64,000 bases of DNA from Exiguobacterium sp. AM39-5BH (GTDB lineage Bacteria; Bacillota; Bacilli; Exiguobacteriales; Exiguobacteriaceae). The stretch spans positions 62,001 through 126,000 of the forward strand of contig NZ_QSGS01000004.1 in assembly GCF_003467445.1 (NCBI RefSeq), written 5' to 3'. The notes under the pieces are model-generated. The model was not told where the DNA came from, did no database searches, and saw nothing but the letters and a program-made list of their open reading frames with translations. This document shows positions 33,092-41,571 of the stretch, in pieces. The translations under genes were made by a program, and so were the position numbers. The number at the start of each line of letters is the position of its first letter. Positions within the stretch are counted from its first letter, which is position 1.

Positions 33092-36000
33092 TTACGCTTC
33101 TTTTTTCTTACGGAATCGTGCGAAGAACTCATACACGATTGGGACGATGAGGAGCGTCAATAGCGTTGAACTCGTCAATCCACCGATGACGGTCACACCG
33201 AGACCTTTCGAGATCAAGGCGCCGCCTTCAAGGCCGAGCGCGAGCGGTGCGAGGGCACCGATCGTCGCGAGAGCCGTCATGAGGATTGGACGGAGGCGCG
33301 TACCGGCTGCCTCGAGTAAGGCATCACGTGTCGAGAGACCGGCTTCTTCTTTATGAATGACGCGGTCAATCAAGACGATGGCGTTCGTCACGACAATCCC
33401 GATCAACATGAGCGCCCCGATCAAGGCAGATACCGAGATCGTTTCGCCTGTGATGAGGAGGGCGACGAGTCCCCCGATAATCGCGTAAGGGAGCGAGAAC
33501 AGGACGACGAACGGCGTGACGGCACCGCCGAACGTGATGACGAGCACCAAGTAGACGATGGCGACGGCCGCGAGCATGGCGAGACCGAGCTGGGTGAACG
33601 ATTCTTGAATCTGTTCAGTGACCCCACCGACGTCATAGGAGACGCCAGTCGGGAGTTCGATGTCCGATACACGTTCTTCGATGGCAGCCGAAGCTTCCGT
33701 CGCTTTGTCCGTGCTGAGCTCGACGTTGACGCGAGCAAGGAGCTTCCCGTCACGTTGAACGAGCGTATCCGGTGTCGTGCCTTCCTCGACTTCGATGAAG
33801 TCCGAGATTGGGCGAGGGCCGAACGGTGTGGTCACTTCTTGCGCCTGCAAGTCGTCGATGCTGTCATACGTGACTTGTTCCGTCGGGATGATGACGTCGA
33901 GCTGTTTGTCGTCGATCGTCACCGTCGAGAGCGGACTTTCTTGGGCTTGGAACTGCCCAATCGTTTGGGCGAGCTGAGCGGCCGAGACACCTGCCTCGGC
34001 CGCTGCCTGCTGGTCGACGTTGAACGTATACTGGACGTATGATTCGCGAAGGTCAGACGTCGCTTGACGGACATAATCCGTCTCTTCTTCAATCGTTTCA
34101 ATGAACGTAGGAACGATGGCTTCAAGGTCTTCGAGAGAGTTGGCGTAAACGTTGTACGTCACACCGCTCGTTCCGGCACCGCCGGCGAAGTCTTGTTCTT
34201 TCCATTCACCGCCTGAGGCGAGTTCATTCAAGCGTTCGACGTCAGCGATTTTGACATCGGCGAAATCTTTCGTGTCCGGGTCATACTGGACGATGAAAAT
34301 TCCTTGTTTGTTGTTCCCAGGGTTGAGCGGGTTCTCACCACCGACCGTGAATTGAACGTCGGTGGCGTCCGCTTGCTCTTCCATGAAATACGTCTCGGCG
34401 ATTTCGGCCGCCGCAATCGAATCGTCAAGCGTTTGACCCGGTTCTGGGTCGAACGTGACGAACAGCGTCTTCTCAGACTCTTGGTTCAAGAAGTTGACCC
34501 CGATAGCTGGGACAAGGGCGAAACTTCCGATTAAGAGAAGCGTCGCCAGTCCGAAGACGACGAGTTTATGGTTGAGCGACCAGTTGAGGACGCCACGATA
34601 CCATTCGGCGAGCTTCCCTGGTCCTTCTTCCGGCTTCAGCTTGTCGCGGTTCTTAAAGAACGAGTCGGCCATCATCGGTACGACCGTGATCGCGACGAGT
34701 AAGGACGCGAGTAAAGCGAAAACGACGGTCAAGGCGAACGGTAAGAACAGCTCGCCGACGAAGCCTGTGACGAATCCGAGCGGCAAGAAGACGGCGATCG
34801 TGACGATCGTCGACGAAGCGATCGGAATGAACACTTCTTTCGTCGAGGCGATAATCAGGTCTTTGCCGCGCAACGTCTCGTTCGGACGGGTGAGGCGACG
34901 GTAAATGTTCTCGATGACGACGATGGAGTCATCGACGACCCGCCCGATGGCGACGGTCATCGCACCGAGCGTCATGATGTTGAGCGTGATATCGAGCTGT
35001 TTCAAGACGATCAATGCCATCAAGAGCGAGAGCGGGATGGAGATGACCGCGATAATCGTCGAGCGGAAGTTACGAAGGAACACGAGAATAATCAAGATGG
35101 CGAATAGACCACCGAGTAACGCTTTCGAGACCATCGTTTCGACCGATTCTTCAATCGGTTGACCTTGGTCGAGCGTAATCGAGACGTTGGCCGTGTCATA
35201 GTCGGTCTCGAAATCGGCAAGCGCATCTTTGACGGCATTGACGACATCGACGGTGTTCGCGTCTTGCGTTTTCGTCACTTGAATCCCGATTGAACGTTCC
35301 CCGTTCGACCGTGAAATCGATTCCTCGATGCCACGGTCTTCAATCGTCGCGAGTTCGCTCAAAGCGACCGTCGGGACGGTCGTCGGTAGATTCGCAGGTG
35401 GGACTGCACCTGGCACGTCAGTCGGGATTTGCGGCGTCTCGCCAGTCGGAAGTTCCGTTGGCGCACCTGGCACCGGCTGTTCCGTTGGTGCGGGTGAGTA
35501 CGGAATTTGGAGGTCGCGGAACGCCTCAAGCGTCTCCGACTTCCCGTCGATGACGACGGCTTGCTCCGTATCACCAAGTTCATACAGGCCGAGCGCGATG
35601 CGGGCATCGTTCGCTTGAATCAACTGTTTGACGGTGTCTTCCGTCAAGTTATATTCGGCGAGCGCCTCCTCATCGAATCGAAGCTCGACGCGACGAATCT
35701 CTTGTCCGGCGATTTGGACGGTCTGAGCGCCTTCGACGCCTTCAAGGGCCGGTTGCAACTCATCTTCGACCAATTTCGTCAATTCGGCCAAATCGAGACT
35801 CTCATCTGAGACGGCTGCACCAACGACAGGGAACGCGTCAAAACTGAGTCGTGATACTTGTGGGTCTTGAACGGATTCTGGCAATTCGACGTTGCTGAGC
35901 GCGTCTTTGACGAGTTGTTCAGCTTCTTCCATATCGGTGCTGAAGTCATAATCGATTTGAATGTTTGACGCGTTCTGGAACGAAGACGAACGAACTTGTT

Positions 36001-36244
36001 CGACCCCGTTCAAGCTCTTCAAACGCTCTTCGAGCACGGTGCTCACTTCGTCGAGCACTTGTTCAGGTGAGGCGCCTGGATAAATCGTCGTCACCGAGAC
36101 AGTCGGTGTCGTGATGTCAGGCAACGTTTCTAGTTTCATCGTCAAGCCGGCGAAAATTCCGGCGGCCGTCAAGATGATCGTCATCAACCAGACGGCGAAC
36201 TTGTTGTTGACGGAGAAGGACGTGATTTTTTGCATGGGGTTCAT
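33092..36244 (-). CDS. swrC: RND-family multidrug/surfactin exporter, SwrC-like
   Basis: A 1050-residue RND transporter with 12 transmembrane helices in two halves and two large extracytoplasmic porter loops. It begins MQKITSFSVNNKFAVWLM and shows the usual LPDITTPTVSVTTIYPGASP, VVDDSIVVIENIYRR (proton-relay helix) and GLSTRDALLEAAGTRLRPIL segments. In the first porter loop (about residues 255-300) there is a Pro/Thr-rich insert (PTEQPVPGAPTELPTGE and more), low in complexity. A TetR gene precedes it by 16 bp, as yerO precedes yerP/swrC in B. subtilis, where the pump gives resistance to surfactin and other drugs. ATG 36244 and 36235 are both possible starts. Confidence 0.9.
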   Translation of the reverse strand: MNPMQKITSFSVNNKFAVWLMTIILTAAGIFAGLTMKLETLPDITTPTVSVTTIYPGASPEQVLDEVSTVLEERLKSLNGVEQVRSSSFQNASNIQIDYDFSTDMEEAEQLVKDALSNVELPESVQDPQVSRLSFDAFPVVGAAVSDESLDLAELTKLVEDELQPALEGVEGAQTVQIAGQEIRRVELRFDEEALAEYNLTEDTVKQLIQANDARIALGLYELGDTEQAVVIDGKSETLEAFRDLQIPYSPAPTEQPVPGAPTELPTGETPQIPTDVPGAVPPANLPTTVPTVALSELATIEDRGIEESISRSNGERSIGIQVTKTQDANTVDVVNAVKDALADFETDYDTANVSITLDQGQPIEESVETMVSKALLGGLFAILIILVFLRNFRSTIIAVISIPLSLLMALIVLKQLDITLNIMTLGAMTVAIGRVVDDSIVVIENIYRRLTRPNETLRGKDLIIASTKEVFIPIASSTIVTIAVFLPLGFVTGFVGELFLPFALTVVFALLASLLVAITVVPMMADSFFKNRDKLKPEEGPGKLAEWYRGVLNWSLNHKLVVFGLATLLLIGSFALVPAIGVNFLNQESEKTLFVTFDPEPGQTLDDSIAAAEIAETYFMEEQADATDVQFTVGGENPLNPGNNKQGIFIVQYDPDTKDFADVKIADVERLNELASGGEWKEQDFAGGAGTSGVTYNVYANSLEDLEAIVPTFIETIEEETDYVRQATSDLRESYVQYTFNVDQQAAAEAGVSAAQLAQTIGQFQAQESPLSTVTIDDKQLDVIIPTEQVTYDSIDDLQAQEVTTPFGPRPISDFIEVEEGTTPDTLVQRDGKLLARVNVELSTDKATEASAAIEERVSDIELPTGVSYDVGGVTEQIQESFTQLGLAMLAAVAIVYLVLVITFGGAVTPFVVLFSLPYAIIGGLVALLITGETISVSALIGALMLIGIVVTNAIVLIDRVIHKEEAGLSTRDALLEAAGTRLRPILMTALATIGALAPLALGLEGGALISKGLGVTVIGGLTSSTLLTLLIVPIVYEFFARFRKKKEA

Positions 36245-36259
36245 TTCTCCTCTAATAGA

Positions 36260-36831
36260 TTAGTCTGTTTTACCCGAATCGATGTTCCGGGCTCGCTCGA
36301 TCAAGCGAGCGATAATGTCTTGTTTTAGGGCGGGAGGGGCGATGCCGACGTTAAAGTGCTCGGACATCATCATCCTTCGAGTGCATAACGGATAATCATC
36401 GTCTCGACGGGATCGCTCGTCTGTTGAAACGCTGCGAAGAACGTGTCGAGGTCGTGCTTCCACCGTTCGGCGTATTCCTGGTCGACAGCGAATAGCGTCA
36501 AGAAGGCAATCATTTTCTCGGCGTCGATGTGAATCGGTGAACGCTCGGGATGGAGTTTCGTCTCGTCAAAGAGACGCACGAACGCTTCGACAGGACCGTT
36601 GCCGTCGGCTTGAAGCGACTCGTACAACTCGTTTTGCTCGGTTTGGAGCCGTTCGACGATGGCGGTCAACAGCGCTTCTTTGGATGGATAATGATATAGG
36701 AGACCACCTTTCGAGACGCCAGCCGTCTTGGCGACTTCATCTAATGTAAGATGATGTACACCATGCTCCATGATGATATCCGTCGCGGCATCCAACAATT
36801 TCTGTTTCGTGATCATTGATCGGTTTGTCAT
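36260..36831 (-). pseudogene. TetR-family repressor of the RND pump, frameshifted near the C terminus
   Basis: The N-terminal helix-turn-helix is intact (TLDEVAKTAGVSKGGLLYHY, about 28-47) and the ligand domain runs to IIRYALEG, where a TGA stops the frame at 36370. One base later in phase the sequence continues MMMSEHFNVGIAPPALKQDI then IARLIERARN, a natural TetR C terminus that ends at 36260, just before swrC. One more G in GG-ATGATGATG (near 36372) would restore about 190 residues. The position corresponds to YerO. It may be a sequencing error, a real loss of repression, or an active shortened form. Confidence 0.8.
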
Positions 36832-36849
36832 GTCACGCCTCCTTTCTGT

Positions 36850-36905
36850 ACCGACCAGACGGTTTGTTCTCTTTCATTATAGGGGGCTAGTCATTTTGAA
36901 GTCAA
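36850..36905 (-). promoter_or_regulatory. Sigma-A promoter and operator of the tetR-swrC operon
   Basis: On the minus strand TTGACT (36905-36900) and TATAAT (36881-36876) are spaced by 18 bp. Immediately downstream, ACCGTCTGGTCGGT (36863-36850) forms ACCG-N6-CGGT, a typical TetR-type operator overlapping the transcription start. Confidence 0.7.
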
Positions 36906-36971
36906 GACATGATGATGTTAAAACTGTTAAGTTATGTGTTTATAACTATGGTAAACGATTTCAAAAAAAGG

Positions 36972-37000
36972 TTGACGTGAGAATGATTATCAGTAATGAT
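36972..37000 (+). promoter_or_regulatory. Fur box overlapping the iron-transporter promoter
   Basis: TGAGAATGATTATCA (36978-36992) matches the 7-1-7 Fur consensus TGATAATNATTATCA at 14 of 15 positions. It starts right after a TTGACG -35 (36972-36977); a second, weaker Fur-like segment (TAATTATCATTA) follows. Confidence 0.85.
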
Positions 37001-37059
37001 AGTAACTGAGAGTAATTATCATTACCAACTAATAGAGATGAAAAGTGGGGGACTAGCAA

Positions 37060-38130
37060 ATGAACAAAAAGTATATGGCACTCGGCCTGTCGGCTGCGCT
37101 CACAACATCGCTTCTTGCGGCTTGCGCCAGCACAGAAGAAACGACGACTTCAAGCGACAACGAGACAGCAGAAGAGTCAAAAGTCGTTAATGTTTACTCG
37201 AGCCGTCACTATGATGTCGATAAAGAGCTTTACAAGCAGTTCGAAGAAGAGACAGGCGTGAAAGTCAACGTCGTCGAAGGGAAGAGCGATGAGTTGCTCG
37301 AGCGTTTGAACACAGAAGGCGACAACACGGAAGCCGATCTCTTCATCACAGCGGATGCAGGGAACTTGTATCAAGCGAAAGAAGCGGGACATCTGCAAGC
37401 GGTCGATAGCGACGTGCTTGAGTCGAACGTCCCTGAGAAATACCGTGACACAGATAAAGAATGGTTCGGTCTTACGAAACGGGCCCGTGTCATCGTCTAT
37501 GCGAAAGACCGCGTGAAACCAGAAGACTTGTCAACGTATGAAGCACTCACAGAAGAACAGTGGAACGGCAAAGTACTCGTCCGTCCGTCTGAGAACATGT
37601 ACAACATCTCGCTCCTCGCCTCGTTCATCGAAGTGAACGGTGTCGACCAGGCAAAAGAGTGGGCGAAAGGTATGGTCAACAACTTTGCACGCGACCCACA
37701 AGGGAACGACCGTGACCAAGCGAAAGCAGTCGTGGCCGGTGAAGGTGATGTCGCCATCATGAACACATACTATATGGGTCTCATGTTGAACTCGGAAGAC
37801 GCGGAAGAGAAGAAAGTGGCTGAGCAACTCGGTGTCTTCTTCCCGAACCAAGATACGACGGGGACACACGTGAACATCTCAGGAATCGCGATGACAAAAG
37901 CATCGAAGAACTCAGACAATGCGAAGAAACTCATGGAATTCATGTCTGACCCGTCAGCACAAGAACAGTTCGCGAGCGCGAACTATGAGTATCCGGTCAA
38001 CGAATCGGTTGAACCGAACGAACTCCTCCAATCATGGGGTGAGTTCAAAGAACAGGACATCAACCTCTCGGCACTTGGAGAACACCAACAAGAAGCCATC
38101 CGTCTCTTCAACGAAGCGGGCTGGAAATAA
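37060..38130 (+). CDS. Ferric iron ABC transporter, substrate-binding lipoprotein
   Basis: A 356-residue lipoprotein (lipobox LLAACAS, Cys22) of the FbpA/FutA class of periplasmic ferric-binding proteins. Landmarks are VNVYSSRHYDVDKELYKQF, KVNVVEGKSDELLERL, ADLFITADAGNLYQAKEAG, and the tyrosine pair region IMNTYYMGLML used for Fe3+ coordination. The Fur box upstream and the permease and ATPase genes downstream make the iron role convincing. A terminator-like hairpin between this gene and the permease would keep the binding protein in excess. Confidence 0.93.
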   Translation: MNKKYMALGLSAALTTSLLAACASTEETTTSSDNETAEESKVVNVYSSRHYDVDKELYKQFEEETGVKVNVVEGKSDELLERLNTEGDNTEADLFITADAGNLYQAKEAGHLQAVDSDVLESNVPEKYRDTDKEWFGLTKRARVIVYAKDRVKPEDLSTYEALTEEQWNGKVLVRPSENMYNISLLASFIEVNGVDQAKEWAKGMVNNFARDPQGNDRDQAKAVVAGEGDVAIMNTYYMGLMLNSEDAEEKKVAEQLGVFFPNQDTTGTHVNISGIAMTKASKNSDNAKKLMEFMSDPSAQEQFASANYEYPVNESVEPNELLQSWGEFKEQDINLSALGEHQQEAIRLFNEAGWK

Positions 38131-38135
38131 GAAGA

Positions 38136-38171
38136 CTTCGGCTTGAACGAACGTTCAGGCCGAAGATTTTT
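38136..38171 (+). terminator. Attenuating terminator between binding protein and permease genes
   Basis: CTTCGGCTTGAAC (38136-38148) pairs with GTTCAGGCCGAAG (38153-38165) including G-U, then ATTTTT. Confidence 0.8.
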
Positions 38172-38264
38172 GCGTTTCTCGACACGCTAGCGGTATAACG
38201 AGAGCGTTGAACCTGATATGATGGGACAGGAAGTGACTGAACGAAAGAACGGGAGTTGTACGAC

Positions 38265-39902
38265 ATGAACTGGTACGCGCTGAAACGACAACTGAATGGA
38301 TGGGCCATCCTCAGCTTTATCGCGCTGGTGTTCATCGTCCTGCCAGGCGTCGTCGTCTTGGTCGAACTGTTCGCACCGGTCAACGACAACTGGCAACACA
38401 TCCGCGAGTACTTGTTGCCGACTTACGTGCGCAATACGCTGTTCATCATGCTCGCGACCGGATTGTTGACGACCATCATCGGGACGAGCCTGGCTTGGTT
38501 CGTCACTGTCTATGACTTTCCGTTCCGTCGGTTCTTCAAATGGGCGCTCATCTTACCGCTCGCTATCCCGCCTTATATCGGGGGATATACGTATCACGGC
38601 ATCTTGAACTATACGGGCGTCATTCAGACGACGCTGCGCAATGAGTTCGGCATCACCGTCGACCAGACGTACTTCAACATCATGACGATTCAAGGGACGG
38701 TGTTCATCTTCACACTGTTCTTGTACCCATACATTTACACGATCACGCGGGCCTTCCTGCACAATCAATCGTCCTCGATGATTGAGAACGCCCGTATCCT
38801 CGGCCGCGGCTCGTGGGACATCTTCTTCACCGTCGTCATCCCGATTTCGCGTGTCGCCATCATCGGTGGGGTCAGCCTCGTCTTGATGGAAGTATTGAAC
38901 GACTATGGGGTCGTCAAATACTTCGGGATTCAGACGTTCAGCACGGCCATCTTCAGTACATGGTTCGGGATGAAAGATACGTCCTCGGCGCTGAAACTCG
39001 CCGGGACGCTCATGATTCTCGTTATCGCCATCTTGACGATGGAACGGCTCGTCCGAGGGCGGAAGCAGTTCAGCTATGCGACGACAAAAGTGAAGCCGCT
39101 CAAGCCGAGACAATTGACCGGGTGGCACCGCTACGCCGTGTTCGGCTATGTGGCGACCATCTTCGCCGTCGCGTTCCTCATCCCGTTCGTGCAGCTCGTC
39201 GCTTGGACGGTGTTGACGTTCGAACAAGTGTTCACGGCCGAGTTTTTCCGCCTCGTCTGGAACACGGTGAGCGTGGCGTTCATCGCGACCGTGATCATTC
39301 TCGTGTTCGCGCTCATCATCGCCAACTACACGCGCCTGTTCCCGTCGAACATGACACGCGTCATCTCGAAAGTGACGACGCTCGGCTATTCGATTCCGGG
39401 AGCGGCCATCGCCATCGCCGTCATCACGTTGTTCTTGCTGCTTGATGAGTGGGTGTTGAACGTGGCGCTCGCCCTGGACTTCGGCCAGACGTTCGTATTC
39501 AGGACGACGCTCATCATGCTCATCTTCGCCTACGTCATCCGCTTCCTCGCTATCGGCTATAACTCGATCGAGAGTGGATTTGAGAAAGTCGGCAAGTCGT
39601 TCACGGAAGCGTCGCGCATGCTCGGATGGGGGACGGTGCAGACGTTTTTCCGGGTCGATATCCCGATGATTAAAGGGGCGATCATGAGCGCGTTCATCCT
39701 CGTCTTTATCGATATTATGAAAGAATTGCCGCTGACGCTGTTTTTACAGCCATTCAATTTTTCGACGCTGGCCACACAGGCGTTCAAATATGTCAGTGAC
39801 GAGAAGATACATGAGGCCGCGCTCGCCTCGATCGTCATCGTGCTCATGAGCGGACTGTTGATCTTTGTGTTCCATAAGGTGCTTGATAAGGAGGCCGACT
39901 AA
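38265..39902 (+). CDS. Ferric iron ABC transporter, fused double permease
   Basis: A 545-residue membrane protein with 12 helices and two copies of the BPD_transp_1 permease domain. The EAA loops are recognisable as ENARILGRGSWDIFFTVVIP in the first half and EASRMLGWGTVQTFFRVDIP in the second. This double permease is typical of FbpB/SfuB iron transporters. GGGAG lies 9 nt before ATG 38265; the TTG nine bases earlier is less likely. The stop overlaps the ATPase start (TAATG). Confidence 0.92.
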   Translation: MNWYALKRQLNGWAILSFIALVFIVLPGVVVLVELFAPVNDNWQHIREYLLPTYVRNTLFIMLATGLLTTIIGTSLAWFVTVYDFPFRRFFKWALILPLAIPPYIGGYTYHGILNYTGVIQTTLRNEFGITVDQTYFNIMTIQGTVFIFTLFLYPYIYTITRAFLHNQSSSMIENARILGRGSWDIFFTVVIPISRVAIIGGVSLVLMEVLNDYGVVKYFGIQTFSTAIFSTWFGMKDTSSALKLAGTLMILVIAILTMERLVRGRKQFSYATTKVKPLKPRQLTGWHRYAVFGYVATIFAVAFLIPFVQLVAWTVLTFEQVFTAEFFRLVWNTVSVAFIATVIILVFALIIANYTRLFPSNMTRVISKVTTLGYSIPGAAIAIAVITLFLLLDEWVLNVALALDFGQTFVFRTTLIMLIFAYVIRFLAIGYNSIESGFEKVGKSFTEASRMLGWGTVQTFFRVDIPMIKGAIMSAFILVFIDIMKELPLTLFLQPFNFSTLATQAFKYVSDEKIHEAALASIVIVLMSGLLIFVFHKVLDKEAD

Positions 39903-40609
39903 TGTTTGTTCAAATCAACGATTTACACTTCAGCTATAAAGGTGCGCAAGCCGAGACGATTAAAGGATTCTCGATCTCGATCACAAAAGGTGAAATCGTA
40001 TCGCTTCTCGGCGACAGTGGTTCTGGAAAGAGTACGATTTTACGTCTCATCGCGGGGCTTGAGATGCCAAATCAAGGGATCGTCGTCGTCAACGACTGTG
40101 TCTGTTGCGACGATTGCCAATTCATGCCGCCTGAACAGCGTGGTGTCGGGATGGTATTCCAAGACTATGCACTCTTCCCGCATATGACCGTTGAGAAGAA
40201 CATCCGCTTCGGTCTGCATAAATTGAGCCGGAAAGAGCGGAACGAACGTGTCGAAGAGATGCTGACGCTCGTGAACCTGTCTGAGTTCCGTCATCGCTAT
40301 CCGTATGAGCTCAGTGGTGGTCAGCAACAGCGTGTCGCGCTCGCGCGTGCGCTCGCACCGAAACCATCGCTCCTCATCTTGGATGAGCCGTTCAGCAACT
40401 TGGACACGTCGCTCCAACATCGCATTCGGGACGATTTGCGCCGCCTCCTCAAACAGACGGGAACGACGACCATCTTTGTTACCCACGATGAAGAGGATGC
40501 GGAGGCGCTCGCCGACCGTATCGTCTATCTCGGAGAAGGCAAAATTAAAAAGCAGGTCATGACGGAGAACAACAAGACGTTCAATCCGCAGATTCCGTGT
40601 TTCGTGTAA
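39902..40609 (+). CDS. Ferric iron ABC transporter, ATP-binding subunit with Cys cluster
   Basis: A 235-residue FbpC-type ATPase with Walker A GDSGSGKST (37-45), Q loop VFQDYALFPH, signature LSGGQQQRVALARAL, Walker B LLILDEPFSNLD and switch His in FVTHDEEDAEAL. It lacks the long C-terminal regulatory domain of larger family members. Between Walker A and the Q loop it has VNDCVCCDDCQFMPPEQR, four cysteines within seven residues (66, 68, 69, 72), where relatives usually have no cysteine; this might bind iron or sense redox state. The gene is coupled to the permease and closed by a strong terminator. Confidence 0.92.
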   Translation: MFVQINDLHFSYKGAQAETIKGFSISITKGEIVSLLGDSGSGKSTILRLIAGLEMPNQGIVVVNDCVCCDDCQFMPPEQRGVGMVFQDYALFPHMTVEKNIRFGLHKLSRKERNERVEEMLTLVNLSEFRHRYPYELSGGQQQRVALARALAPKPSLLILDEPFSNLDTSLQHRIRDDLRRLLKQTGTTTIFVTHDEEDAEALADRIVYLGEGKIKKQVMTENNKTFNPQIPCFV

Positions 40610-40614
40610 AACGT

Positions 40615-40650
40615 AAGAACCGCAGACATAAATTGTCTGCGGGTTCTTTT
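40615..40650 (+). terminator. Terminator after the iron ABC operon
   Basis: AGAACCGCAGACA / TGTCTGCGGGTTCT with a TAAAT loop and T run. Confidence 0.9.
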
Positions 40651-40654
40651 GTGG

Positions 40655-41551
40655 TTATTTCGTCTCTTGAGAAGGACTCGACTCGTTCCCGAGTTGATCG
40701 ATTGCTGTCACATAATAAGCTGCCTGCTCATTCGTGACTTCGATGCTCTTCCGGGCGTGCGACGGGATACTTTCGATATGTGTCGTTTCACCGTCGCTGG
40801 CTTCGTAGATGCGATAGCCGATGACGGCGTCGTCACGGACGGCGTGCCACGTCAATAAGTTGCCGCGGAGTTCGACGCTCGTCGGTGCATCAAGTTCGAC
40901 TTCGGTATTGATCTTGGTATCGATAAGTTCGGTATAGACGACGAAGCGCTCATCATAACCGCCGTCACCGAACGTACCGGAACACGTGATCAAGTTCAAA
41001 TGTCGACTCGAGGTCGCTCCGAAGATGTCTTCGATTGGTGCGTTTTTCGTATCGTAACTCTCTGTTTTTGTGACACGAAACGTCAACGTGTTGCCATTCT
41101 CGTCGATAATTGTCACGTCATCGCCTGTCTTCAGCTGATCGAGCTCATAGAAGACGGCGGGGCCGGTCTTACTGTCCACATGTCCGGCGATGACGGCATT
41201 CCCTTTACTGCCTGGCTTGACGCCGGGCTCGAACCAACCGACTTGGTTCTCGTCTTTTGGGACGCCCATCTGTCCGTTGTCGAGTACACCGACCTGTTCG
41301 ATTGCGGTGTCGACCTTGATTTTAGGAATTTGAAGTTGGACGGGTGTCGCGGCCTTGGCACTTTCCTCTTCCTCGGCTAATCGGAGCTTCTTCACCTCTT
41401 CCTGTAGAAGTGAGAATTCAGCCGATAAATCTGGGCTCTCCTCTATTTGTTTTTCTTCTACAGGTGGTGACGACGATTCTTGGGCGCTCGTCCACGTCCA
41501 GAAGCCAAAACAAAAGAGAGAGAGCGCCAGAAACAAATGGCGCTTGTTCAT
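40655..41551 (-). CDS. Sortase (class F/D-like) with C-terminal fibronectin-type domain
   Basis: A 298-residue exported transpeptidase: an N-terminal membrane/signal segment (about 5-22), a coiled charged stalk (about 35-68), then the sortase barrel (about 70-215) with catalytic His124 in AGHVDSKTGP, Cys190 in LITCSG and Arg202 in YDERFVVY. Residues 222-298 read like a fibronectin type III fold (APTSVELRGNLLTWHAVRD, IGYRIYEASDG, YYVTAIDQLGNESSPS). A C-terminal FN3 on a sortase is unusual. It lies 20 bp after a gene for an LPXTG-type protein on the same strand, so it is probably a dedicated sortase-substrate pair. Confidence 0.88.
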   Translation of the reverse strand: MNKRHLFLALSLFCFGFWTWTSAQESSSPPVEEKQIEESPDLSAEFSLLQEEVKKLRLAEEEESAKAATPVQLQIPKIKVDTAIEQVGVLDNGQMGVPKDENQVGWFEPGVKPGSKGNAVIAGHVDSKTGPAVFYELDQLKTGDDVTIIDENGNTLTFRVTKTESYDTKNAPIEDIFGATSSRHLNLITCSGTFGDGGYDERFVVYTELIDTKINTEVELDAPTSVELRGNLLTWHAVRDDAVIGYRIYEASDGETTHIESIPSHARKSIEVTNEQAAYYVTAIDQLGNESSPSQETK

Positions 41552-41571
41552 GGGGCTCCCTCCTTATTAAA

